DNA of 64,000 nucleotides from RYN-230 sp963814645 (GTDB lineage: Bacteria > Actinomycetota > Actinomycetes > Streptosporangiales > Streptosporangiaceae). The stretch's first letter is position 1; every line of letters begins with the position of its first letter. Under the pieces are notes generated by a model. It ran no database searches. It saw nothing but the letters and a program-made list of their open reading frames with translations, and was not told the origin of the DNA. Where the stretch lies: positions 248,001 to 312,000 of the forward strand of contig CAWFDX010000001.1 of assembly GCA_963814645.1 (NCBI GenBank), in the 5' to 3' direction. This document shows, in pieces, positions 33,882 through 42,958 of this stretch. Both the position numbers and the translations under genes were made by a program.

Positions 33882-35060
33882 GTGCCAGAAAGACTCCGCG
33901 ACGTCATCGACAGCACGACCGTGGCCACGCTCCGGTCCCGGGGCAGCTTCAAGTGGACCGCGCCTGGACCGGACGGGCTCGGCGCGGCCGTGGCCGAGAT
34001 GGACTTCGGCGCCGCGCCGCCGATCCTGGACGCGCTGGCCGGGCTGTCCGCCACCGCGAACTTCGGGTACCTGCCGCCGCCGCTGGCCGACGAGCTGGCC
34101 GCCGCCTGCGCCGGGTTCATGGCGCGCCGGTACGGGTGGCAGGCCGACCCGGCGGACATCCACCCGATCCCGGATGTGATCAAGGGGCTGGAGCTGGCCA
34201 TCACGCAGTTCTCCCGGCCCGGCTCGCCGGTCATCCTGCCCACCCCGGCCTACATGCCGTTCCTGATCGTGCCGAAGTTCCTCGGCCGGGAGATCATCCA
34301 GGTGCCGATGCTGAACGACGGGACCGGCTTCTTCACGTTCGACCTGGACGGCATCGACGCCGCGTTCCTGGCCGGCGGGCACCTGCTGATCTTCTGCAAC
34401 CCGTACAACCCGCTGGGCCGGGTGTTCGGCGCCGACGAGATGGTTCAGCTCACCGAGCTGGTGGACCGCCGTGGCGGCCGGGTGTTCGCGGACGAGATCC
34501 ACGCCCCGCTGGTCTACCCGGGGCAGCGGCACATCCCGTACGCCGCGACCTCGGAGACCGCCGCCGGGCACACGCTGACCGCCACCTCCGCGTCGAAGGC
34601 ATGGAACCTGCCCGGGCTCAAGTGCGCCCAGATCGTCCTGACCAACGACGCGGACCGGAAGCGCTGGGCGGACATGGGCATGTTCGCCTCGCACGGCGCG
34701 AGCAACCCCGGCGTGGTGGCCAACATCGCGGCGTTCCGGCACGGCGAACCCTGGCTGGACGAGGTCCTCGGCTACCTGGACGACAGCCGCCGCCTGCTGG
34801 CCGACCTGGTGCGCCAGCAGCTACCCGGGGTGCGCTACCGGCCGCCCGACGGCACCTACCTGGCCTGGCTGGACTGCACGGCGCTGGACCTGCCGCAAAC
34901 TCCCGGCGAGCTGGTCACCGATCAGGCCCGCATCACGGTCGTCGATGGGCCAGCCTTCGGCACTGGCGGGGCAGGATCATTCCGCTTCAATTTCGCCACG
35001 CCCCAGCCGATCCTCACCGAGATGGTAGGGCAGATCGCGACCGTGCTGACCCGCGGCTAA
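33882..35060 (+). CDS. PLP-dependent C-S lyase/aminotransferase, MalY/PatB type
   Basis: 392-aa fold-type I PLP enzyme. The PLP lysine is in TATSASKAWNLPGLKCAQ, the signature of MalY/PatB cystathionine beta-lyases; other blocks are VAEMDFGAAPPI, ICNPYNPLGRVF and FADEIHAPLVYPG. These cleave cystathionine or cysteine-S-conjugates to pyruvate, ammonia and a thiol. GTG at 33882 with AGGA upstream is preferred; an in-frame GTG at 33864 has none. It is divergent from an amidohydrolase and ends 4 nt from the convergent marR. Pairing with an amidohydrolase may indicate S-conjugate breakdown (inference). Confidence 0.92.
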   Translation: MPERLRDVIDSTTVATLRSRGSFKWTAPGPDGLGAAVAEMDFGAAPPILDALAGLSATANFGYLPPPLADELAAACAGFMARRYGWQADPADIHPIPDVIKGLELAITQFSRPGSPVILPTPAYMPFLIVPKFLGREIIQVPMLNDGTGFFTFDLDGIDAAFLAGGHLLIFCNPYNPLGRVFGADEMVQLTELVDRRGGRVFADEIHAPLVYPGQRHIPYAATSETAAGHTLTATSASKAWNLPGLKCAQIVLTNDADRKRWADMGMFASHGASNPGVVANIAAFRHGEPWLDEVLGYLDDSRRLLADLVRQQLPGVRYRPPDGTYLAWLDCTALDLPQTPGELVTDQARITVVDGPAFGTGGAGSFRFNFATPQPILTEMVGQIATVLTRG

Positions 35061-35064
35061 GCGG

Positions 35065-35493
35065 TCAGATCCTTAGTTGTCCCAGGATGCGGGCCAGGTC
35101 GGCCTGGTCGGCCGGGCTGAGCTCGCTGAACAGGCGCTCCGCCTCGGAACCCCGGGCCGCCCGGATGGCGGCCAGCACGCTCTGGCCGTGCTCGGTCAGC
35201 TGGACCAGGGTGGCCCGCCGGTCGGTGGAGTCAGGCTGCCGCTCGATCAGGCCACGGGATTCCAGTGCGTCGGCTACCTCGGTGGCCGACCGGGGTGCGA
35301 TGTGCAGCTTGTCGGAAAGCCGGGACAGCCGGATCGGGCCGTTCCGGCTGAGCACCCGCAGCGCGCGCAGGTGCGCCGGGGTGATGTCCCACGGAGCCAG
35401 CGTTTCCTGGGAGGTCTCGCGGAGCTGCCGGGCCACCGCCCAGAACATGTCGGCCAGCGACTCCTCGCCAGCCGCGCCGCGGTCTTCCGCCAC
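35065..35493 (-). CDS. MarR-family transcriptional regulator
   Basis: 142-aa MarR repressor. The winged helix is RLSRLSDKLHIAPRSATEVADALE and the wing is IERQPDSTDRRATLVQLTEHG, with dimerisation helices at both ends. It is divergent from an ABC exporter with a palindrome overlapping the shared promoter, the standard layout for a drug- or phenolic-responsive efflux switch. The ligand is unknown. Confidence 0.93.
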   Translation of the reverse strand: MAEDRGAAGEESLADMFWAVARQLRETSQETLAPWDITPAHLRALRVLSRNGPIRLSRLSDKLHIAPRSATEVADALESRGLIERQPDSTDRRATLVQLTEHGQSVLAAIRAARGSEAERLFSELSPADQADLARILGQLRI

Positions 35494-35522
35494 CGGAATA
35501 GCGTACCAAGGCTTTGCGTTAT

Positions 35523-35540
35523 AACCTCATAGTGAGGTAA
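35523..35540. promoter_or_regulatory. MarR operator candidate
   Basis: ACCTCA (35524-35529) and TGAGGT (35533-35538) form a palindrome with a 3-nt centre, followed by a further half-site ACCTCA at 35539-35544. It is the most AT-rich spot between the divergent marR and exporter genes and lies about 35 nt before the exporter start, where it would block both promoters. Confidence 0.7.
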
Positions 35541-35575
35541 CCTCAGCATATATCGTCTGCCGAAGGGAGAACTTC

Positions 35576-37387
35576 TTGGCTGCGCCAGATACGAACCGAG
35601 ACACCAGAACCAGCCGCGGCCGTGGGCCGCGGACCGTCACGGCGGCCGAGCGGGCCCAGGCCCGCGACGTGTCGCTGCGCCGCATCGGGCGGCTGTTCAT
35701 CCCCTACCGGTGGCCGCTGGCCATCGTCACCGTCATCATCGCGGCCTCCTCCATCGTGGGGCTGGCCTCGCCGTTCCTGCTCCGCGCGGTCATCGACAAC
35801 GCGCTGCCGGAACGGAACGTACGGCTGCTCGTCCTGCTCGTCGCAGGCATGGTCGCGGTGGCCGCGATCACCTCAGCCTTCGGCGTGGTGCAGACCTGGA
35901 TCAGCACCAAGGTCGGCCAGCACGTCATGCACGAGCTGCGCACCAGCGTGTTCGCCCACCTGCAGCGGCAGTCGATCGCGTTTTTCACCCGGACCCGGAC
36001 CGGTGAGGTCCAGTCCCGGATCAGCAACGACATCGGCGGCATGGAGTCCGTGGTCACGTCCACCGCGACATCCATCGCCAGCAACCTGACCACCGTCGTG
36101 GCCACCGCGGTGGCCATGGTCGTGCTGTCCTGGCGGCTGTCCCTCATCTCGCTGGTGGTCATGCCGCCCGCCATCTACCTGACCCGCAAGGTGGCCAAGA
36201 TGCGCCGGGCCATCACCACCGAGCAGCAGCGCGAACTGGCCGACCTCAACGTCACCGTCGAGGAGGGGCTGTCGGTCAACGGCATCCAGCTGGCCAAGAC
36301 GATGGGCACCGGCCCGGCCCTGATCAACCGCTTTACCGCCTCCTCGGCCCGGCTGATCGACCTGGAGCTGCGCTCCCAGCTGGCCGGGCGGTGGCGGATG
36401 GCCTCGCTGAGCATCATCTTCGCGGCCATCCCGGCCGTCATTTACCTGGCCGCCGGCCTGCCGGTCAGCGCCGGCACCATCAGCATCGGCACCCTGATCG
36501 CGTTCACCACCCTGCAGAACAACCTGTTCCGGCCGATCACCGGGCTGCTCAACACCAGCGTGTCGGTGATCAGCTCGCTGGCCCTGTTCGCGCGGATCTT
36601 CGAGTACCTGGACCTGCCGGTCGAAGTGGCCGACCCGGCTCACCCGGTCGAGGCCGACCCGGCCCAGGTCACCGGGCACGTGCAGGTCTCCGACGTCAGC
36701 TTCGCCTACCCTGGCGCGGACCGGCCCGCGCTGTCCGGTATCAGCCTGGATATCCCGGCCGGCGGCACGCTGGCCCTGGTCGGCGAGACCGGCTCGGGCA
36801 AGACCACGCTGGCCTCGCTGGTCGCCCGGCTCTATGACCCGGGCAGCGGCAGCATCCGCATCGACGGCATCGACCTGCGGGACATGCGGCTCACCGACCT
36901 GGCCGCGATCGTGGGCGTGGTCAGCCAGGAAACGTACCTGCTGCACACCACGGTGCGGGAGAACCTGCGCTACGCCCGGCCGGACGCGACCGACGCCGAC
37001 ATCGAGGCGGCGGCGCGGGCCGCGCAGATCCACGATCTGATCGCTGGGCTGCCAGACGGCTACGACACCATGGTCGGCTCCCGCGGGCACCGGTTCTCCG
37101 GCGGCGAGAAGCAGCGCATCGCGATCGCCCGGACGCTGCTCCGCGACCCGCGGGTGCTGGTCCTGGACGAGGCGACCAGTGCGCTGGACACCGAGACCGA
37201 GCGCGCGGTGCAGCAGGCGTTCGACACGCTGGCCCAGGGCCGGACCACGATCACCATCGCGCACCGGCTGTCCACCGTGCGCAACGCCGACCAGATCGTC
37301 GTGCTGGACCACGGCCAGGTGGCCGAGACCGGCACGCACCTCAGCCTGCTGGCGGAGGACGGCCGGTACGCCGCCCTGGCCGCCTGA
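35576..37387 (+). CDS. ABC exporter half-transporter (fused membrane and ATPase domains)
   Basis: 603-aa multidrug/lipid-type exporter. Six membrane helices lie in residues 40-330 (LAIVTVIIAASSIVGLASPF; QSRISNDIGGMESVVTSTA). The ATPase domain has Walker A GETGSGKTTLAS, the Q-loop VVSQETYLLH, signature FSGGEKQR (Phe in place of Leu), Walker B VLVLDEATSALD and an H-loop histidine in TITIAHRLS. It should work as a homodimer or with another half elsewhere. The start is TTG at 35576, fixed by AAGGGAG 8 nt upstream and the absence of ATG or GTG nearby. Control is probably by the divergent MarR. Confidence 0.93.
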   Translation: MAAPDTNRDTRTSRGRGPRTVTAAERAQARDVSLRRIGRLFIPYRWPLAIVTVIIAASSIVGLASPFLLRAVIDNALPERNVRLLVLLVAGMVAVAAITSAFGVVQTWISTKVGQHVMHELRTSVFAHLQRQSIAFFTRTRTGEVQSRISNDIGGMESVVTSTATSIASNLTTVVATAVAMVVLSWRLSLISLVVMPPAIYLTRKVAKMRRAITTEQQRELADLNVTVEEGLSVNGIQLAKTMGTGPALINRFTASSARLIDLELRSQLAGRWRMASLSIIFAAIPAVIYLAAGLPVSAGTISIGTLIAFTTLQNNLFRPITGLLNTSVSVISSLALFARIFEYLDLPVEVADPAHPVEADPAQVTGHVQVSDVSFAYPGADRPALSGISLDIPAGGTLALVGETGSGKTTLASLVARLYDPGSGSIRIDGIDLRDMRLTDLAAIVGVVSQETYLLHTTVRENLRYARPDATDADIEAAARAAQIHDLIAGLPDGYDTMVGSRGHRFSGGEKQRIAIARTLLRDPRVLVLDEATSALDTETERAVQQAFDTLAQGRTTITIAHRLSTVRNADQIVVLDHGQVAETGTHLSLLAEDGRYAALAA

Positions 37388-37402
37388 GCCGGCCCTAGTC
37401 GC

Positions 37403-37445
37403 GCCCGTGCGACAGTGCCCGTGCGACAGTGCCCCGTGCGACACT
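37403..37445. repeat. Short tandem repeat, 3 x 14-15 nt
   Basis: GCCCGTGCGACAGT occurs twice head to tail (37403-37416 and 37417-37430), followed by a variant GCCCCGTGCGACACT (37431-37445). It lies between the exporter stop and the VOC gene, and could vary in copy number by slippage. Confidence 0.85.
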
Positions 37446-37467
37446 GCGCTGTGGCAGGTTGGGTCGT

Positions 37468-38205
37468 ATGCCGACACGACTGGTTCATCTGGTGTGGGAC
37501 GCCAACGACCCAGCGGCGCTGGCCCGGTTCTGGGCCACCGCCCTGGGCTGGATGATCGCCGACGAGGCCGAGGATGAGGTGGACGTCTGGCCCGAGGGGT
37601 ACTGCTACCCGGACCCAGCCGCCGTGCCGCTGGTCTTCGTGCCGGTGCCCGAGCCCAAGACCGGCAAGAACCGGGTGCACCTGGACCTGGCCAGCAACTC
37701 GCTGCCGCACCAGGCCAGCCTGGTCACCCGGCTGCGTGAGCTGGGCGCCAGCCCGGTCGACATCGGCCAGGGCGAGGTGCCCTGGGTCATCCTGGCCGAC
37801 CCGGAAGGCAACGAGTTCTGCGTGCTGGAGCCGCGGGACGCCTACCGCGACACCGGCCCGGTGGCGGCCATCCTGACCGACTGCGCGGACCCGGCCGCGC
37901 TCGGCCGATTCTGGGCCGAGGCGGCTGGCTACCCGGTCGCCTATGCCGACGAGCACATCACCGGCCTGCGCGCGCCCTCAGGGGTTGGTCCCTACCTGGA
38001 ATTCCTGCACGTCCCCGACCCGAAGACGGTGAAGAACCGGCTGCACCTGGACGTGGCCCCGTATCCAGATGACGACCCGGCCGCCGAGGTGGCCCGGCTG
38101 CGCGGCCTCGGCGCGGTCCCGGCCGACGTCGGCCAGGGCGACGTCAACTGGACCGTGCTGGCCGACCCGGAGGGCAACGAGTTCTGCATCCTGTCCCCGC
38201 GCTAG
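37468..38205 (+). CDS. Two-domain VOC (glyoxalase/bleomycin-resistance fold) protein
   Basis: 245-aa protein made of two related halves, each beginning with a W/C-aligned strand (VHLVWDANDPAALARFWATA; AAILTDCADPAALGRFWAEA) and ending ADPEGNEFCVLEPR or ADPEGNEFCILSPR. The duplication gives a complete VOC barrel in one chain. Both halves keep a His in KNRVHLDL/KNRLHLDV and a Glu in NEFC, the usual metal-ligand positions. Substrate unknown; relatives include dioxygenases and antibiotic-binding proteins. The ATG at 37468 is chosen for alignment; the ribosome-binding site is weak. Confidence 0.87.
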   Translation: MPTRLVHLVWDANDPAALARFWATALGWMIADEAEDEVDVWPEGYCYPDPAAVPLVFVPVPEPKTGKNRVHLDLASNSLPHQASLVTRLRELGASPVDIGQGEVPWVILADPEGNEFCVLEPRDAYRDTGPVAAILTDCADPAALGRFWAEAAGYPVAYADEHITGLRAPSGVGPYLEFLHVPDPKTVKNRLHLDVAPYPDDDPAAEVARLRGLGAVPADVGQGDVNWTVLADPEGNEFCILSPR

Positions 38206-38403
38206 CCATGGCGCCGGGCCGCAAATGCCGCGAACCGGGGCTCTCGTCACGGTGAACTACAACCGCATGGCCAGGCAATTGTTACCCAGTGCCGTCCCTT
38301 GTGAACCGATCGCATATACCAGGCGTGACGTATATGTGGGGATCGTTGCGGGCCGGCTCCTGCGCTGGGCGCCGGCACGACCAGGATGGGGACGGGGCTG
38401 ATC

Positions 38404-39711
38404 ATGCCAGCCTGGCGGATGACGGGCCGGGCGGCGGAGCTAGCCCAGCTCGATGCGGCCATCGCAGCAGGCGGCGCGGGCGGCATAGTGCTGGCCGGGA
38501 CGGCTGGCGCCGGCAAGACACGGCTGCTGCGCGAGGCACTGCACCGGGCCAGCCGGGACGGCCGGGACGTGACGCAGGTCGCGGCCACCCGGTGCACGGC
38601 CGCGATACCGTTCGGCGCGGTGGCCGGCCTGCTGCCACCGGGTGGCCCGGCCGCCGGGCCACCCTGGGAACTGCTCCGCCGGGCGGCCGACCGCCTGTCC
38701 CGGCCCACCTCGCAGGCCCCGCTGGTGGTCGGCGCCGACGACGTCCACCTGCTCGACCCCGAGTCGGCGGCGCTGCTGCACTACCTGGTGCTGCACGGCG
38801 CGGTGTTCCTACTGGCCGCGGTCCAGGCGGGTGAGCCCGCCCCGGACGCCGTGACCGCGCTGTGGAAGGACGGGCTGGCCGGCCGGCTGACCGTGCACCC
38901 GCTGCCCGCGGCGGCCATGGACGACCTGCTGGTCCAGGCGCTCGGCACGGCGGTGCAGGACGGCGCCCGGCAGCACATCCAGTGGGTGACCAGTGGCAGC
39001 CCACTGCTGCTCCGCGAACTGCTGGCCGGCGCGCTGGACGAGGGCGCGCTGGTCCGGCAGGAGATGGGCTGGGGCTGGAAGGACCAGCCGTACTACGGGG
39101 ACGCGCTGATCGAGGTGGTGGACGGCTGGCTGGCCGCGCTCGGCGACGACAGCCGGACCGTGCTGGAGGTGGTCGCCTGCGCCGAGCCGCTGCCCGCCGA
39201 ACTGCTCAACGAGCTGGCCGACCGGGGCGCGCTGGACCTGGCCGCGGTGGAAACGGCCGAGCGGCGCGGCGTCATCAGCTCCGGGTACTCCGGCTCCCGC
39301 CAGGTCATGCGGCCGGCCCACCCGATCTACGGCGAGGTGATCCGGGCCACGCTGCCGCGCGGCAAGGCGCAGCGGATCGCGGGCTGGCTGGCCGGGGCCG
39401 GAGCCGGGGTCGGGGCTGACACCCGGCACCGGACCGGGCCGGCGCGGCCGGCGCCAGCCGCCGCCCCGGCGGTGGACGGGCTGCCGCTCACCCGCCGGGA
39501 ACACGAGATCGCGCTGCTGGCCACGTCCGGGCTGACCAGCAAGGCCATCGCGGCCAGCCTGCACCTGTCGGTGCGCACGGTGAACAACCACCTGGCCCGG
39601 ACCTACGCCAAGGCCGGCATCTCCTGCCGCGCCGAGCTGGCCGCCATCATGACCCGGACCGCGCTGGCGGGCAGCCCGGCCACCGGGCTGCCCGCCGAGG
39701 GCGCCGCCTAA
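38404..39711 (+). CDS. LuxR-family ATPase regulator, shortened
   Basis: About 435 aa. It has an N-terminal AAA/STAND module with Walker A LAGTAGAGKTRLLREAL and Walker B-like PLVVGADDVHLLDPESAAL. A LuxR helix-turn-helix sits at the C-terminus (LTRREHEIALLATSGLTSKA, then LHLSVRTVNNHLARTYAKAG). Typical members (LAL/MalT-like) are 850-1000 aa, with a long TPR sensor between the two. Here only about 200 residues and a Pro/Ala linker (PARPAPAAAPAVDG) separate them, so the sensor arm is largely missing. Codon use and frame are intact, so it may be a stable short variant. The start is one of several close ATGs. Confidence 0.85.
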   Translation: MPAWRMTGRAAELAQLDAAIAAGGAGGIVLAGTAGAGKTRLLREALHRASRDGRDVTQVAATRCTAAIPFGAVAGLLPPGGPAAGPPWELLRRAADRLSRPTSQAPLVVGADDVHLLDPESAALLHYLVLHGAVFLLAAVQAGEPAPDAVTALWKDGLAGRLTVHPLPAAAMDDLLVQALGTAVQDGARQHIQWVTSGSPLLLRELLAGALDEGALVRQEMGWGWKDQPYYGDALIEVVDGWLAALGDDSRTVLEVVACAEPLPAELLNELADRGALDLAAVETAERRGVISSGYSGSRQVMRPAHPIYGEVIRATLPRGKAQRIAGWLAGAGAGVGADTRHRTGPARPAPAAAPAVDGLPLTRREHEIALLATSGLTSKAIAASLHLSVRTVNNHLARTYAKAGISCRAELAAIMTRTALAGSPATGLPAEGAA

Positions 39712-39720
39712 CGGCGCCTC
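39697..39720. terminator. Hairpin between LuxR regulator and phosphoesterase pseudogene
   Basis: GAGGGCGCCG (39697-39706) pairs with CGGCGCCTC (39712-39720) with one bulged G. It spans the LuxR-regulator stop codon and sits between two convergent genes. Confidence 0.6.
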
Positions 39721-41075
39721 TCAGCGGCGCTCAATCAGCGGCAGCTCACTGCCGCCGTTGTCGTAGATACCGGCCGCCCAGACCTGGCCGCCGATGACCG
39801 CGACCCCGCCGAGAATGTTGCCCCCGGAGCCGGGATCCGGGCCGCGGTCCACCGTCCAGGTGGTACCCCGGCCGCGCAGGATGAGCGCGTTGTTGTTGTC
39901 GCCCCGCGGCTTGTCCAGGTAGGTGCCGACCGCCCATACGGTCCCGTCCGGGGTCACCGCGTACAGGTGATTGCCATTAAGCCCGGGATCGGGCGTGGGC
40001 AGCACCGACCAGCGGGTGCCGTCCCAGTGCTCGGCCAGCGTCTCGAACCGGCCGTTGCCGCCTTCCTGATCGCCGACCGCCCGGCCGGCCGGCCCGCTGC
40101 ACGGTCCAGCCGCCCGACGACGCCGTTGACCGGGTCCGTCCCTGTGGTTCCCGTGGCGTCGGCGTGGGCGTCGGCCAGCGTCGTTCCGGCAGCACCCGGG
40201 TGGCGATAGCAGCCGAGCCGGTCACTGCGAACAGCTTGCCCAGCGGGTGCACGTGCCGGGTGTCGCAGGTGTGCGCCAGGCAGCCCAGGCCGAAGGCGTG
40301 CTGGATGGTGCTCAGCAGCGAGTAGTGGTTGGCGGGCTGGCCGTCGCGTACCCCGTGCGGGCCCTGGCTAGTGACGACCACGGTGGCGATCTGCCCGCCG
40401 GCCGGCTTGGCGTCGCAGCAGCCCGCGCTGTTGTCCCCGTTGTCGTAGGTGATGGCGATCGCGTTGTTGCCCTTGGCCCAGAACGCAGCATGGGTGATCT
40501 CGCTGACCAGGTGGCCGAGGTAGGCGTCGCCCACCGCCACCAGGTGCTGGTTCTGCGGGTCCTTGATGTTCCCGCTGTCCAGGCAGTACGGCGGGTCACC
40601 GTGCATGTCGTGGCACTCGTCCGGGACCACGTAGCTGAACCGGGGCACGTCGCCGGTCCGCAAATCCACCGCGAGCTGGCCGATCGGCACCTGGCGGACC
40701 ACTCGGCCGGGCTGAGTGACGTGGTGTAGTTCTGGATGCCATCGTGCTTGGACACGTAGAGCGGATCGCTGTCCGGCGCCCCGTTGCACTTGGCCGGGTA
40801 GCAGATGCCCTGTTAGCCCGGGTATGGCAGGGCCTGCAGGTAGGCCTTCCAGCTGATCCCGGCGTGGTCCAGCTGGCTGATCAGGCTGGGTGCCTTGATC
40901 TCCTGGGTCCAGTACGCGTCGTCGCTGGTCACCCCGTGCACGCTGCCGCCCAGCAGGGCCACGTAGTTGCTCTCGCTGCTGTCCCAGCGGCCGGAGCCGC
41001 CGACGCCGGCGGCCCCGCACTAGTCAGCAGGGCCACGCCCAGCGCCAGCCCAGCGGTCAGGGTAAGGAAACGCAT
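39721..41075 (-). pseudogene. Exported phosphoesterase (acid phosphatase/phospholipase C-like) with propeller-repeat tail, degraded
   Basis: A good ribosome-binding site (GAGGAGG) and a signal peptide (MRFLTLTAGLALGVALLTSA) open the gene at 41075. The frame then breaks. SNYVALLGGSVHGVTSDDAY and ISQLDHAGISWKAYLQALPY appear in a second frame that reaches PG-TAA-QGICYPAKCNG, a Tyr-to-stop change, near 40814. SKHDGIQNYTTSLSPAEWS is followed by another shift. An intact stretch then gives FSYVVPDECHDMHGDP, FWAKGNNAIAITYDNGDNSA and FGLGCLAHTCDT. The last 95 codons, in yet another frame, encode WAVGTYLDKPRGDNNNALI-type propeller repeats. The original enzyme would have been a secreted phosphatase. Confidence 0.78.
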
Positions 41076-41344
41076 CGTTCCTCCTCGGCATTAGGGCCGC
41101 CGGTATCCAGCGGCCGACGCGTTCCTTTCGGATCTGCCGGGAGTCAAGCAGCTCAGTTTGAACGGCCTGTGACGCGCAGTTGAGCGGTACGTGCCTAACT
41201 GGCCGTTTTTGCAGGTCATCCCGAAATGATCAGTATTGACGGTAAAACCCCATTGCCTGACAATTGCCAAGGTATGGCGCGGTGCCGGACCACGCCTGGG
41301 ATGCTTGTCAGCCGTGAACAGTCCAACCCCGCAGGAGGATTCAC

Positions 41345-42958
41345 GTGACTACCACAGGACCCCGGGCCGGTGCTCATCCGCCCGCCAGCAGCCGGAACCT
41401 GTTCGTCCGCAACGCCACTGGCTTAGTTCGTGAACTGAGCGCGTTCGACGCGTTCAACCTGGTGTTCTCGGCGGTGCTGATCCCGGTCGGCATCACCGAG
41501 GTAATGGCGTTTGCCCCCACGTTCTGGCCGCACGCGAACTTACTGCTGGCCTTCTTGCTGGCTACTCCGCTGGTCGCCACGACCGGCCTGGTCTACCTGT
41601 ACTACACGGTGATCATGCCGCGGTCGGGCGGCGACTACGTCTGGGTATCCCGGACGGTCAGCCCGTTCTTCGGCTTCTTTGTCAACTTCTCGCTGACGTT
41701 CGTGTTCCTGACCTGGATCGCGTTCAACTTCACCTACATGCTGGGCACGATGGGCCCGGCGGCCGCATACGTGGCCGGCTGGCATTCCACCGCGCTGACC
41801 GCGCCGAGCAACGGCGAGATAATGATCATCGCGACCGTGCTGACGGCATTGTTCACCGTGCTGATGATCCTCGGCGTGCGCGCGGTCGCCCGGTACATGC
41901 TGGTCACGTTCGCCATTGTCTGGCTCGGCATGATCGTCTGGCTGGTGGCCATGCTGGTCGGCAGTCACGGGCACTTCGTGCACAGCTGGAACGCCACGTC
42001 CGGCACGACCTACGCGAAGGTGCTCGGCTCGGCCAGCCACCTCGGCTTCAGCGCGGCCGGCCCGATCGCGTGGGGTGCCACCATCTTCGCGATGATCTAT
42101 TCGTTCCAGGTCTACACCGGGTTCCAGTGGACCGGGTACTTCGCCGGTGAGATCCGCAACGTGCGGCGCACCGCCACCACCTCGATCCTGGGCGCGCTGC
42201 TCATCTCGGCCATCGGCTACGTGGTCGCGGTGGCACTGATCTACAAGTACTACGGCTTCAACTGGTTCGGCGCGGCCGTGTTCATGGGGCTGGGCGGCGG
42301 CTCGGCGCACTGGAACCTGGCGTTCAAGCCGTACCTGCCCGCGCTGGTCAACTTCCTGCCCGGGCCGCAGTGGCTGCTCATCTTCGTCGCGCTGTGCTTC
42401 GTGCTGGCCATCCTGTGGTGGACCCCGACCGGCTTCATGCTCGGCACCAGGAACATGTTCGCCTGGTCGTTCGACCGGCTCGCGCCAGAGAAGCTGACCC
42501 AGGTGTCGGACCGGTTCCACACCCCGGTGATCGCCACCATCACCGTCGGCTGCATCGTCGAACTGCTCAACTACCTGAACATCTACCAGGGCCTGGGCGC
42601 CTACCTGCTGAACGTGATCGCGGTCATGGCGCTGGCCTTCATCATCGTGTCGCTGTCCGCCGCGGCCACCCCGTGGCGGCGGCCGCAACTGCACTCCCAG
42701 GCGCCCGGCTGGGCCCGCGCCAAGCTGCTCGGTGCACCGGTGGTCACCGTGGTCGCGGTGATCTCCGCCATCTCCTGGATCTTCGTGATCTACGTGGCGT
42801 TCCACACCGGGTTCGGCGGCACGCTGGGCGTCAAGCCGATGGTGGAGGCGTTCACCGCCCCGCTGATCGGCATCGTCTACTACATCGGCGTCCGGCTGTA
42901 CCGGCGCAGCCAGGGCATGCAGCTCGGCCAGACATTCGCGGAGATCCCGCCCGAATGA
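41345..42958 (+). CDS. APC-family amino acid/polyamine permease
   Basis: 537-aa permease with about 12 hydrophobic helices and the APC signature near helix 1 (LSAFDAFNLVFSAVLIPVGI) and helix 3 (MPRSGGDYVWVSRTVSPFFG). It should import an amino acid or amine by proton symport. The GTG at 41345 follows GCAGGAGG with ideal spacing. It is the first gene of a four-gene operon: its stop overlaps the nucleotidyltransferase start by 4 nt (ATGA). The downstream class-III aminotransferase suggests the substrate is an omega-amino acid or amine used as nitrogen source (inference). 41095-41344 before it holds the promoter region. Confidence 0.9.
   Translation: MTTTGPRAGAHPPASSRNLFVRNATGLVRELSAFDAFNLVFSAVLIPVGITEVMAFAPTFWPHANLLLAFLLATPLVATTGLVYLYYTVIMPRSGGDYVWVSRTVSPFFGFFVNFSLTFVFLTWIAFNFTYMLGTMGPAAAYVAGWHSTALTAPSNGEIMIIATVLTALFTVLMILGVRAVARYMLVTFAIVWLGMIVWLVAMLVGSHGHFVHSWNATSGTTYAKVLGSASHLGFSAAGPIAWGATIFAMIYSFQVYTGFQWTGYFAGEIRNVRRTATTSILGALLISAIGYVVAVALIYKYYGFNWFGAAVFMGLGGGSAHWNLAFKPYLPALVNFLPGPQWLLIFVALCFVLAILWWTPTGFMLGTRNMFAWSFDRLAPEKLTQVSDRFHTPVIATITVGCIVELLNYLNIYQGLGAYLLNVIAVMALAFIIVSLSAAATPWRRPQLHSQAPGWARAKLLGAPVVTVVAVISAISWIFVIYVAFHTGFGGTLGVKPMVEAFTAPLIGIVYYIGVRLYRRSQGMQLGQTFAEIPPE

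Noticed and set aside
32917..34179. 420-codon plus-strand frame across the amidohydrolase and lyase starts
   Set aside because: Shadow of two well-supported genes; composition is His/Arg/Gly-rich antisense.
41540..42805. 421-codon minus-strand frame inside the APC permease
   Set aside because: Antisense to conserved membrane helices; charged, repetitive protein with no match.
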